Shown here in pieces: positions 42,986 to 51,857 of a DNA stretch of 64,000 nucleotides. How positions within the stretch are numbered: position 1 is the stretch's first letter; every line of letters begins with the position of its first letter. The stretch comes from Ascoidea asiatica (taxonomy: Eukaryota > Ascomycota > Saccharomycetes > Ascoideales > Ascoideaceae). The notes under the pieces were generated by a model that did not search any database, had not been told where the DNA came from, and worked only from the letters and a program-made list of their open reading frames with translations. A program made the translations under genes and the position numbers. Location of the stretch: positions 558,001-622,000 of the forward strand of contig BCKQ01000004.1 in the NCBI GenBank assembly GCA_001600695.1, written 5' to 3'.

Positions 42986-43334
42986 TTTTTTTAATTAATT
43001 ATTATAAGTAATTTAATTAATATAAGTTAGTGAATGAAAAAGTAAAAGATCAATAATAGCAATGCTATGCTATTTATTGCTTGAGATCTACAATTGAATT
43101 GAATTGAATTGAATTAATTCAAAAATAACTGAAAAAAAAAAAAACAAGAAATGAAATCAAAACAAAGAAAATTGAATTATTAAAAAGAAGAAAGAAATGA
43201 AATTATTTATACTGCATTTTCTGGATAGTAGTTGAGATAGAATTGAATTAGAATTAAAGTGAATAAGAAATAAAGAAGAAGTGAATAAGGTTTGAATACT
43301 TTTGATTGTGTAATAATAAATATTTTCCAAGAGA

Positions 43335-43371
43335 GATAAAGAAAGAGAGAGATAAAGATACAGACAGATAA
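43335..43371 (+). promoter_or_regulatory. Cluster of three GATAA sites upstream of MEP2
   Basis: GATAAAG-type sites at 43335-43339, 43351-43355 and 43367-43371, spaced 16 bp apart, 350-390 bp upstream of the MEP2 start. GATA factors Gln3/Gat1 activate MEP genes through such sites when nitrogen is poor. The even spacing puts them about one and a half helical turns apart. Confidence 0.55.
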
Positions 43372-43639
43372 AGAGAAATAGAGAAATAAAGTACTGAAAA
43401 CCGATATTTCTTTAATTAAGGTGCTTTAAAGAGAGTGGTTTAAATAGAGTGGTACATGAAATAAAGGTTAAATCCTCAGGAGCCAATGAAAGCACTGCTC
43501 GGCTTGAACCAGACTTTGAACCAGACTTTATTTGCTTTGCTTCCTCTGCTGCTTTGACACCAGTAAATTTGAAATTACAAGAATTTCCACCTGCAGGCTC
43601 AGCTGCCTGCTTTTTCATTTTCTGCTCGATATCAAAATT

Positions 43640-43837
43640 CAGGGTCTTTCACCTTGTTCACTGATAGCCCAAGGAAATGCGCCACTGCACCGTATGCTCT
43701 TAGGGCTCTAGTAAACAACGTGGCGCGGTATAGCTAGGAATAGAATTGGAAGTGCTTTGGCCACATGTCCTAGCATGTTTTAACATACTCTTAGCTGGCA
43801 TTGGCTCCTGCAGTGGAAATGCCAAGAGCACACAGCC
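43640..43837 (+). ncRNA. Candidate structured RNA (H/ACA-like), tentative
   Basis: Seen: a perfect 7-bp stem GCGCCAC/GTGGCGC (43679-43685 with 43720-43726) enclosing a GCA/TGC mini-stem. This is followed by ATAGAA (43740-43745), which fits the ANANNA hinge, then a 10-bp helix with one bulged G (43752-43761 with 43821-43831), and ACA immediately after it (43832-43834) with three bases to 43837. That order, hairpin-hinge-hairpin-ACA, is the H/ACA snoRNA layout, and the total length of under 200 nt is normal for yeast. Against it: the lower stem of the first hairpin is weak, the second hairpin has a competing fold (TGGCATT/AATGCCA), and no target was tested. It could equally be a promoter island with chance stems. 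Confidence 0.25.
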
Positions 43838-44429
43838 ACACAGCCGTGGCGAGTTCAAGCAATCCTGTGACTGATAAGCAACTGGATTTTCTGTCTCCTG
43901 CAATCAAAATTCATTTTATTCTCAACGTCTTTTTATTTTCTTGGTCTGAAGAACTCAAAGCTTGGCACTTCGTATACACGCTCCTTTTTAGGAAAAACTA
44001 TCCAGATGCTTCTTCTATAGCCAATGATATTAATTAAACATCACATGCTTGGCTTTTTTATCCCTGCTGGGATAGTTAACTGATAAGCAGTTAAAAAATT
44101 AGATGAAAGAAGACCCATAAAAGAGGTCTTCAACCTTAAATCCAAGTGTCTGCATAATCATGTTTTATGGAAGCATAAAGTCACCTGACCTTTTTTTTTT
44201 TCAGTCACAAAATAGATTAATTTATTTTCAGATCTGACCCGTAGCACTGGTTTTATTTTATTTCAATTTTTTTTTTTTTTTTCTTGAATTGAAAGTTTTT
44301 GAAAAATAAACCAATTTTTCAATGAGAAATAATGATAAATTTTAATTCTTCAGAAGAAGTTTGAATTCATTGAACTATATATAAAAGAAAAATCAGTAGT
44401 TTTTAGTTTTAATAATAAAATAGAATAAA

Positions 44430-47423
44430 ATGGTAAAATCTTATCCAAGATATGAACAAGAGAATTGTTTTGGCTTAATTACTTCAAATAGTAATTCAAT
44501 TTGGCAATCTTATAAAAATAAAAAATTAAAACCATTTGGAAAATTAATAACTTCAGGTTTAGAATATTTATTAATTTGGGATATTAAAACTGGTGAATTA
44601 ATAACAAAATTATATGATGGTATAAATTTAGGTTCTTATGATTCTTCAAATTTAAAACCTCCTGCAGAAATAACTTATTTACAATTAAATTCAAATAATA
44701 ATATTATTGCTGTTGGTTATAATAATGGTGATATAAAAATTTGGGATTTAACTTCAAATACTGTTTTAATTAATTTTCAAGGTCATAAATCTGCAATAAC
44801 ATTATTAATATTCGATAAATCTGGTACAAGATTATGTTCAGGTTCAAAAGATACTAATATCATCATCTGGGATCTTGTAGCTGAAGAAGGTTTATTCAAA
44901 TTAAGAAGTCATAAAGATCAAATCACTGGTCTTTCTTTCATCAATACTAATAATCAAAATAATCAAGATAATGATAATCAAGATAATGATATTGATGATC
45001 AATTAGAAGATTACTTAATATCAACTTCAAAAGATGGTCTCATAAAATTATGGGATTTAAAAATTAAACAATGTATTGAAACTCATATAGCTCATATAAA
45101 TGAATGTACTTCTTTACAATTATTTAATTCATTCGCAATAACTTCTGGTAATGAAAATAATGAAAATACTTTAAAAATTTGGAATATAAATTTATCAAAT
45201 GATCATTCAAATACCAATACAAATACTAATAACAATAATAATAATAATAACAAATTATCAATATCTGAAGATTTCAATTTATTAAAAAAAAGTAATTCAA
45301 AAACTTTAAATATCTCATTTAAAAAAATTTCTGAAAATTTAATATTTTTTTTCATTCAAAATTCTGATAAAACTTTAGAAATTTTTAGAATTCGTAATAA
45401 TGATGAACTTGAAAAATTTATAAATAAAAAATTAAATAAATTAATTAAATTAAATAAAAATTTAACAAATGATGAAATTATTGAAAAAAAAAAATTAATT
45501 AAATTAGAAAATAAATTTATACCTGTAACTATAATTAGATCAATTTCAAAAATTAAATCTGCTTCTTGGTCAAATAATTCTTCTTCAACAAATCTTCAAA
45601 TTTCTTTATCTTTAAATAATAATTCTATAGAATATTATCAAATTAATTTACCTGAAAAAATTTCTCAAATTTCTATAACTAATATTAAAAATATTTTACC
45701 AAATAAAATTCATTATATTCATCTTCAAGGTCATAGAAATGATATAAGATCAATGGATTTAAGTAATGATAATAAATTATTAGCAACTGCTTCTGATGGT
45801 TTATTAAAAATTTGGAATATTAAAACTTTTAATTGTATAAGAACTTTTAATTGTGGTTATGCTTTATGTTGTAAAATTTTACCAGGTGGTACTTTAGTTG
45901 TTTTAGGTACAAAATCTGGTGAAATTCAATTATTTGATTTAACAACTTCTGAATTAATTCATTCAATTCAAGCTCATAATGATTCAATTTGGTCTTTAGA
46001 TTTAACTTCAAATGGTAAAACTTTAATAACAGGTTCTGCAGATAAATCAATAAAATTTTGGGATTTTATTATTAAAAATGAAATTATACCAGGTACTGAA
46101 AATTCAATACCAAAATTAAATTTAATTCATAATAAAGAATTACAATTAGATGATGATATTTTATCTTTGAAATTATCTCCTGATAATAAATATTTAGCTG
46201 TTTCTTTATTAGATAATACAATCAAAGTATTTTTATTCGATACTCTTAAATTTTATTTAAGTTTATATGGTCATAAATTACCTGTATTATCAATAGATAT
46301 TTCATTTGATTCAAAATTAATTATAACTTCATCTGCTGATAAAAATATTAAAATTTGGGGTTTAGATTTTGGTGATTGTCATAAATCACTTTTTGCTCAT
46401 CAAGATTCTATAATGTCTGTAAAATTTATTTCACATACTCATAATTTTTTTTCAGCTTCAAAAGATGGGTTTGTTAAATATTGGGATGGTGATAAATTTT
46501 CTTGTATTCAAAAATTTCCTGCTCATCAATCTGAAGTTTGGGCTTTAGCTGTTTCAAATGATGGAAGATTTGTTGTTTCAACTTCTCATGATCATAGTAT
46601 TAGAACTTGGCGTGAAACTGAAGATCAAGTATTTTTAGAAGAAGAAAAAGAAAAAGAAATTGATGAACAATATGAATCAACTTTATTAAATTCTTTACAA
46701 AATGATCAATCTGAAAAAATTCAAAATGATGATAATGATGATGAAAATCAAGATCAAGTTTCAAGAGTTGGAAAACAAACAACTGAAACTTTAAAAGCTG
46801 GTGAAAAATTAATTGAAGCTTTACAAATTGGAATTAAAGATTTAAATGAACAAGAAGAATATATTAAACAATATAAAATTTGGAAGAAAAATAAACTTAT
46901 TCAAAAACCAATAAAACCGGCTAGAAATACTTTATTAGTCGCTCTTGGAGATATTTCTGCTCCTGATTATGTTCTTTCAGTTATTCAAAAAATTAAACCT
47001 GCTCAACTTGAAGATGCTTTATTGGTTTTACCCTTTTCTTTTTCAACAGATCTTTTGAAATTTATGGAAATATGGACTTCTCTTAGTCATGAAGGAATTG
47101 AGAAAAATGAAAATAAAAATTATTTAATCAATAATGTATCTCTTTTATGTAAAATATTGTTTTTTATTATAAGAAATAATCATAATGAATTAGTAAGTCA
47201 AAAAAATGAAGGGCTTAAAAATCAATTAATCAATGTCAAAGACCAGCTAAGATTCTATCTTAATAAAAATTGTGATGAATTGGGTTTTAATATTCAAGGA
47301 CTAAAATTCATTGTTCGAGAATGGGAGGCAAAACATAATACTGAATTCATAGATGAGTTTGAACAACAAAAATATGAAGAAAAAACATCAAAGAAAAGAG
47401 TTTTCAACACTGTTTCTGGCTAA
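44430..47423 (+). CDS. DIP2: U3 snoRNP WD-repeat protein Dip2/Utp12
   Basis: 997 aa (yeast 943). It is a UtpB subcomplex member of the small-subunit processome, needed for 18S rRNA maturation in the nucleolus. It opens with MVKSYPRYEQENCFG, nearly identical to the yeast start, followed by two WD40 propellers of about twelve to fourteen repeats. Highly conserved segments include SGSKDTNIIIWDLVAEEGL, LSIDISFDSKLIITSSADK, KIWGLDFGDCHKSLFAHQD and SHDHSIRTWRETEDQVFLEE. The C-terminal helical Utp12 domain starts near residue 850 (LEDALLVLPFSF) and ends with KKRVFNTVSG. Asn-rich loops are inserted between blades (about 44950-45000 and 45205-45255). The upstream RRPE-like element is in keeping with coregulation of ribosome-biogenesis genes. 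Confidence 0.97.
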   Translation: MVKSYPRYEQENCFGLITSNSNSIWQSYKNKKLKPFGKLITSGLEYLLIWDIKTGELITKLYDGINLGSYDSSNLKPPAEITYLQLNSNNNIIAVGYNNGDIKIWDLTSNTVLINFQGHKSAITLLIFDKSGTRLCSGSKDTNIIIWDLVAEEGLFKLRSHKDQITGLSFINTNNQNNQDNDNQDNDIDDQLEDYLISTSKDGLIKLWDLKIKQCIETHIAHINECTSLQLFNSFAITSGNENNENTLKIWNINLSNDHSNTNTNTNNNNNNNNKLSISEDFNLLKKSNSKTLNISFKKISENLIFFFIQNSDKTLEIFRIRNNDELEKFINKKLNKLIKLNKNLTNDEIIEKKKLIKLENKFIPVTIIRSISKIKSASWSNNSSSTNLQISLSLNNNSIEYYQINLPEKISQISITNIKNILPNKIHYIHLQGHRNDIRSMDLSNDNKLLATASDGLLKIWNIKTFNCIRTFNCGYALCCKILPGGTLVVLGTKSGEIQLFDLTTSELIHSIQAHNDSIWSLDLTSNGKTLITGSADKSIKFWDFIIKNEIIPGTENSIPKLNLIHNKELQLDDDILSLKLSPDNKYLAVSLLDNTIKVFLFDTLKFYLSLYGHKLPVLSIDISFDSKLIITSSADKNIKIWGLDFGDCHKSLFAHQDSIMSVKFISHTHNFFSASKDGFVKYWDGDKFSCIQKFPAHQSEVWALAVSNDGRFVVSTSHDHSIRTWRETEDQVFLEEEKEKEIDEQYESTLLNSLQNDQSEKIQNDDNDDENQDQVSRVGKQTTETLKAGEKLIEALQIGIKDLNEQEEYIKQYKIWKKNKLIQKPIKPARNTLLVALGDISAPDYVLSVIQKIKPAQLEDALLVLPFSFSTDLLKFMEIWTSLSHEGIEKNENKNYLINNVSLLCKILFFIIRNNHNELVSQKNEGLKNQLINVKDQLRFYLNKNCDELGFNIQGLKFIVREWEAKHNTEFIDEFEQQKYEEKTSKKRVFNTVSG

Positions 47424-47632
47424 TTTGTAAAAAAATCATAATTATTGTGAAAAGTCACCACACTTTTATAGAAATGCATATATTTTTTTTTTCAAAAATT
47501 CATTTATCTAGGCTTTATTTGTACATTTATTTTCAATTGAGTATATGTAGTGTATGTATGTATAAGAATAGAGAAATAATGGTATTTTAGAATGTAATGT
47601 TTTTTGTTGAAAATTGATAAAAAAGAAATGAC

Positions 47633-50600
47633 TTATAGGTGATTCTCGTACCTTATAACTGAAGAGGACTCTACATTATGACTTACTATTTCATCACCCC
47701 AAACTGCTTTGATTACATCCCAAAATTCTTCAACATAATGTATTTCAAGTCCTAATTTTTCTTTGATATAGATTTCTGGTTCTTGAAATACATTTGAGTT
47801 ATGAATATTTTCTTCTTCAAATTTCAAAATTTTAACCAATTTATCGTTGATAAAGTTTTGTTTCGATGTTAAAGTATTGGTTTTATCAACAGTATATTTA
47901 GAATCAATATTTTGCAAATATTCTTGAATAACATCCATTCTATTTGATCTTGGTAATAATACTTTTTTTACTTTTCCAGTCAAATGTGCACCTAGAAGTT
48001 TTTCTCTTACACCCCCAATTGGGAGAACTAGTCCTCTCAAAGTTATTTCCCCTGTCATTGCAAAAGTATTATCAACAGGTTTTTCAAGAAGTAATGATAA
48101 TAAAGAAAGAGTTATAGTAATACCAGCACTTGGTCCATCTTTAGAAATTGCTCCTTCTGGAACATGTAAATGAATTTGAGAACTATTCATTTTCTTTAAA
48201 GCTTTTTCTGTGTCAATATTAATTCCTGTGACAAGTTTTTGAGATAAAATATATTTAACTAGGGTGACTCCAATTTTTATACTTTCAGTTAATACATCTC
48301 CTAATTTACCAGTTGTTATAAGTGAATAACTATCAGAAGGAACTGCAAGACTTTCAAATAATAAAGTAGAACCAGATCCACTTGAATTATAACTTAAGCC
48401 ATTAACAGATCCATATTTTTGTGTAATTTTTGAGAAAGGTAATTGATTCCTTTGAGAAGCTGAATATGAATGTTGAAGACCAAGATATTTAACTAAATCA
48501 TTATCAGTGACAATCCCGGAATATTCAGTTTTCTCTTCATTTACGGAATGACTATATTCAATTGCTTTTCCTCTACATAAAGCACTTATTTGTCTTTCAA
48601 GATTTCTAACACCTGCTTCGGGATGAACAAAATCAACAATTAATTTCATCATTGTTTCTTTTGAAAGTTTAACAGAGTCTATAGGAAGTCCATTTTTTAA
48701 TATTTGCTTTGGTAAAATATGATTAATGGCAATCTTAACTTTGTCAAAATAACTGTAACCAGTAATTTCAATAACTTCCATTCTATCTCTTAATGCAGGA
48801 TGTAAAGAACCTAAATCATTAGCTGTACAAAGAAATAGAACTTGAGATAAATCAATTGGAAAACCTACATAATGATCAGTGAATGTTGAATTTTGTTCGG
48901 GATCTAAAACTTCTAATAAAGCAGCAGATGGATCACCATTTGGTCTTCCAGAGCTATTATTTCCTCCACTTACTTTATCAATTTCATCAAGTAAAATAAC
49001 TGGATTTAAAGTTTGACATTTTCTTAATGCAGATATTATTACACCAGGCATTGCACCAACATAAGTTCTTCTATGACCTCTAATTTCAGATTCATTACTA
49101 ATACCACCTAAAGATATCCTTTGAAATTTTCTTTTCAAAGTTTTTGCAACTGATTTTGCAAGTGAAGTTTTACCAACACCAGGTGGGCCATAAAGACAAA
49201 TAATTGGAGCAGTTGATTTATTTTTTTTTATATTAATAAGATTTTCAGAAGGTTGAATAAATTTTTTTGTAGAAATTATAGAATTTGAACCTAAAACTAT
49301 TTCATCGATTAATTTTTTATTTAGATCAATTGAATTTGATTTCACTAAAGATTTTTCATTTTTAGAATTATTTTTTTCAATGTTGTTTTTGTCTTTAGTA
49401 ATAGAATTATTATTTTGAATTAAATTTAAAATTGCAAGGTATTCAATTAATCTTTTTTTAACATGAGATAAACCGTAATGATCTAAATCTAATTGATATT
49501 GAGCAATATTTAAATCAATTTGAAATTGATTTGAGAATGAATTCCAAGGTAAATCAGTAATCAATTTAATATAATTTAATAAAGTTTCATATTCCATTGA
49601 AGATTTTGATTCAGACATTCTAAAAAATCTTTGAAAATCTCTAATTAATAATTTTATACCATCTGGATGAATTAAAATTTTTTTATTTTTTAAATCATTA
49701 TAAAATTTTTGTAAATTTTGAAATTCTTCATCATTTTCATTTTCATTATCGTTGTTATTGTTGTTATTATTATTAGTTATATTATTTCCAATGAAATTTT
49801 TTCTATTTAAAATTAATTTACTGTTTTTATTATTAGTATTATTTTTATTATTATTATCATTAATTGATAATTGTTTTCTAAAATTATTTAATAAAACAGT
49901 TGAATATGAGAAATTATTGAGAAGTAACTTAAATTTTTCAATATTTGTTGAATTATTAATAAAATTATTTAAAATAAAATTTTCATTTAAATTATAATTT
50001 TTAAATAAATTTTGAAATAAATTATTTAAATTATTTAATAAGTTGATTAAATTTTTAAAATTTATTAATAAATTAAATTGTTTTAAATAATTGAATTTGA
50101 ATTTTATTGAAATTGGTAATATAGAAATTAATAAATCAAAAATAGTTTCAAAATTATATAATTGATTATTATTTAAATTTAAGAATATAATTTTTTTTAA
50201 TTTTTTCAAATTTAAAGATAATTGAATATTTTTATTATTTAATTGATGATTTAAAATTGAAGCAATTGGAGATAAAACTAATAAAGAATTTGAATTTAAA
50301 GTATCATTATTAGTATTTTTTGAAGAATAGGATGATAAAGAATCTGAATATAATTTAAGGAATTTTAATTGAGATTGATAAAAGAGATTAAAAGTTTTAA
50401 TAAAGGATTGAATTTTTTCAAATAATAATAAGTTTGAATTGATATTATTATAATGAATATTATTTAAAATTTGGTTATTAGAGTTAGTTGAATTTGATTC
50501 AAATTTTGATCTTGATAAGGCTTTTATTGTTAATATTAAAGAATTTGAATTATTTGAATTTAAGATTTGGAAACCCGAGCCTGAACCCAAACTTGAATTT

Positions 50601-51253
50601 GAATTTGAGCTTGAATTTGGAATTGTATTTGAATTTGAGATATCTAATATTCTACAAACTGTTGAGATTGAGTAATCTTTATCATGATTGGTATCATTAT
50701 CATCATTATTGTTGGAATTGGATAGTAAATTTGAATTGAAAAGAGATAATAACAACCAAGGTTCATTTATGAATAAATCATTTGAATTTAAATTATTTTG
50801 AATATTAATTTTATTAATTAATAAATAATTTTTTTTAAAAATCGAAATATCTTCTTTAGTTTTATTTGATAGTTTAAAATTTGATAAAGTTTTATTATTT
50901 TTATTATTTTTATTATTTTTATTATTGATTAAGATATTTTTGAAAATTTTTAAAAAAATAGATTCATCTTCAATTTCATCATCATTATCTTCATTATTAA
51001 TATCATTTTGATCTTTTTGATTAAAATAATCGAGAAATAAATCAGAATAATTTAGTATTAAATTATATATAATTTCTTTTTTAACTGATAATCTATAAAT
51101 TGTTCCAGGTAATAGAACTAAATCTTTCGAGAAATCCGATAATGAATTTATATCATAAGTTAATAACGATAATAAATTTTCTGAATAATTTTTATTATTT
51201 AAATTTTTAAAATCTTGAGAACTATTTGAGGAATTTTTAAAGAAAAAAGACAT
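47633..51253 (-). CDS. Lon protease, peroxisomal type
   Basis: 1206 aa from the ATG at 51253. The N-terminal substrate-recognition half (about 620 residues) is swollen with Asn/Ser-rich runs but starts with LVLLPGTIYRLSVKKE, as in peroxisomal Lon (LonP2/Pln). The AAA module has Walker A GPPGVGKTS (about residue 690), the block ISLGGISNESEIRGHRRTYVG, Walker B VILLDEIDKV and the sensor region LFLCTANDLGSLHPALRDRM. The protease domain has the Ser-Lys dyad Ser1042 (KDGPSAG) and Lys1085 (REKLLGA), 43 residues apart as in the family. There is no mitochondrial presequence, so it is not the Pim1 type. The C-terminus is NHL, at best a divergent PTS1. Saccharomyces lacks this type; methylotrophic yeasts and moulds have it. 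Confidence 0.85.
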   Translation of the reverse strand: MSFFFKNSSNSSQDFKNLNNKNYSENLLSLLTYDINSLSDFSKDLVLLPGTIYRLSVKKEIIYNLILNYSDLFLDYFNQKDQNDINNEDNDDEIEDESIFLKIFKNILINNKNNKNNKNNKTLSNFKLSNKTKEDISIFKKNYLLINKINIQNNLNSNDLFINEPWLLLSLFNSNLLSNSNNNDDNDTNHDKDYSISTVCRILDISNSNTIPNSSSNSNSSLGSGSGFQILNSNNSNSLILTIKALSRSKFESNSTNSNNQILNNIHYNNINSNLLLFEKIQSFIKTFNLFYQSQLKFLKLYSDSLSSYSSKNTNNDTLNSNSLLVLSPIASILNHQLNNKNIQLSLNLKKLKKIIFLNLNNNQLYNFETIFDLLISILPISIKFKFNYLKQFNLLINFKNLINLLNNLNNLFQNLFKNYNLNENFILNNFINNSTNIEKFKLLLNNFSYSTVLLNNFRKQLSINDNNNKNNTNNKNSKLILNRKNFIGNNITNNNNNNNNDNENENDEEFQNLQKFYNDLKNKKILIHPDGIKLLIRDFQRFFRMSESKSSMEYETLLNYIKLITDLPWNSFSNQFQIDLNIAQYQLDLDHYGLSHVKKRLIEYLAILNLIQNNNSITKDKNNIEKNNSKNEKSLVKSNSIDLNKKLIDEIVLGSNSIISTKKFIQPSENLINIKKNKSTAPIICLYGPPGVGKTSLAKSVAKTLKRKFQRISLGGISNESEIRGHRRTYVGAMPGVIISALRKCQTLNPVILLDEIDKVSGGNNSSGRPNGDPSAALLEVLDPEQNSTFTDHYVGFPIDLSQVLFLCTANDLGSLHPALRDRMEVIEITGYSYFDKVKIAINHILPKQILKNGLPIDSVKLSKETMMKLIVDFVHPEAGVRNLERQISALCRGKAIEYSHSVNEEKTEYSGIVTDNDLVKYLGLQHSYSASQRNQLPFSKITQKYGSVNGLSYNSSGSGSTLLFESLAVPSDSYSLITTGKLGDVLTESIKIGVTLVKYILSQKLVTGINIDTEKALKKMNSSQIHLHVPEGAISKDGPSAGITITLSLLSLLLEKPVDNTFAMTGEITLRGLVLPIGGVREKLLGAHLTGKVKKVLLPRSNRMDVIQEYLQNIDSKYTVDKTNTLTSKQNFINDKLVKILKFEEENIHNSNVFQEPEIYIKEKLGLEIHYVEEFWDVIKAVWGDEIVSHNVESSSVIRYENHL

Positions 51254-51659
51254 TTCTTATAATTATTGGAAAAAGAAATAATTGATTGGGATTTATGAAT
51301 CGCAATTGAGATTGAATATGATGAATAAAATGAATAAGATGAATATAAATGTAATGATAGATGAAAGAAAGAAGAAATAAAAGAAGAATTAAAAAGGGTA
51401 AAAAAGGGTTAAAAGTGGAAATGGATCATTATTTATGTTTATAGTCAATCTCCAGTGGCCAATCGCCAATCAATGGCATCTTATCAAAATACCCCGTAAA
51501 AAGCATTAGTAATTTAAGCACTGGAACTGGAAGTGGAAATACTGGAGCAGAATTCCGCAAACAGGCATCTTTACCCACTGGAGGAGAACAAGGCACGTGC
51601 TAAAGCTACTTCCGGCTTAAATGCGCGCATTTTGAACTGAGCATTTCTATCACGCGATA

Positions 51660-51688
51660 CCACAACGCATTATGCAATTGCGTTGTGG
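51660..51688. promoter_or_regulatory. 10-bp perfect inverted repeat
   Basis: CCACAACGCA (51660-51669) and TGCGTTGTGG (51679-51688) are exact reverse complements separated by TTATGCAAT. It lies in the divergent Lon/TRS85 promoter, about 170 bp upstream of TRS85. The centre resembles TTATGCAAT, a C/EBP-like bZIP dyad. A dimeric factor site is the simplest reading; a cruciform or RNA hairpin is also possible. Confidence 0.6.
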
Positions 51689-51775
51689 CGCTGCATAAAC
51701 AATTTATTTACGACCGTTCTGGTCATGTGAGTAACTTGCTAACCCTCGGTCGTTCTTGATTGCTGACGTTATTGC

Positions 51776-51783
51776 TGACGTCA
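51776..51783. promoter_or_regulatory. CRE/ATF-type TGACGTCA site
   Basis: Exact 8-bp palindrome TGACGTCA, preceded by TGACGTTA at 51762-51769. bZIP factors of the ATF/CREB group (Aca1, Sko1, Hac1-like) bind this core. It is 75 bp upstream of the TRS85 start. Confidence 0.5.
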
Positions 51784-51857
51784 GCCGTTTACGTAGGAGA
51801 GTTTCGTTTCAGCAGTTGCAACAGCAATATTTAGTGATAATAATAATACTTCAATAA

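Larger units (their letters stand above)
42986..44429. promoter_or_regulatory. Long divergent region between MEP2 and DIP2
   Basis: No protein gene is supported. Next to MEP2 there are GAATT repeats (43092-43116) and three GATAA sites (43335-43371). From about 43480 to 44200 the DNA is clearly richer in G+C and full of short perfect inverted repeats, including 43679-43726, 43752-43831, 43835-43850, 44059-44094 and 44109-44131. Further GATAAG sites are at 43873 and 44082. GTCACCTGAC occurs at 44180-44189. An RRPE-like AATTTTTCA lies at 44313-44321, fitting the ribosome-biogenesis gene DIP2. The length and the stem density make a non-coding RNA gene possible. Confidence 0.5.
51254..51857. promoter_or_regulatory. 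Divergent promoter of Lon and TRS85 with strong palindrome
   Basis: No gene is seen. A G+C-rich island spans about 51430-51800. It contains CCAATCGCCAATCAATGG (51459-51476, CCAAT boxes), CACGTG (51594-51599), a perfect 10-bp inverted repeat (51660-51669 and 51679-51688), CATGTGAG, and TGACGTCA (51776-51783), the CRE/ATF palindrome, with a TGACGTTA copy 14 bases before it. Confidence 0.55.

Noticed and set aside
43412-44037. Several 60-80-codon frames between MEP2 and DIP2
   Set aside because: They overlap each other on opposite strands, mostly begin with TTG and show no motif; the stem-rich DNA is better explained as regulatory or RNA.
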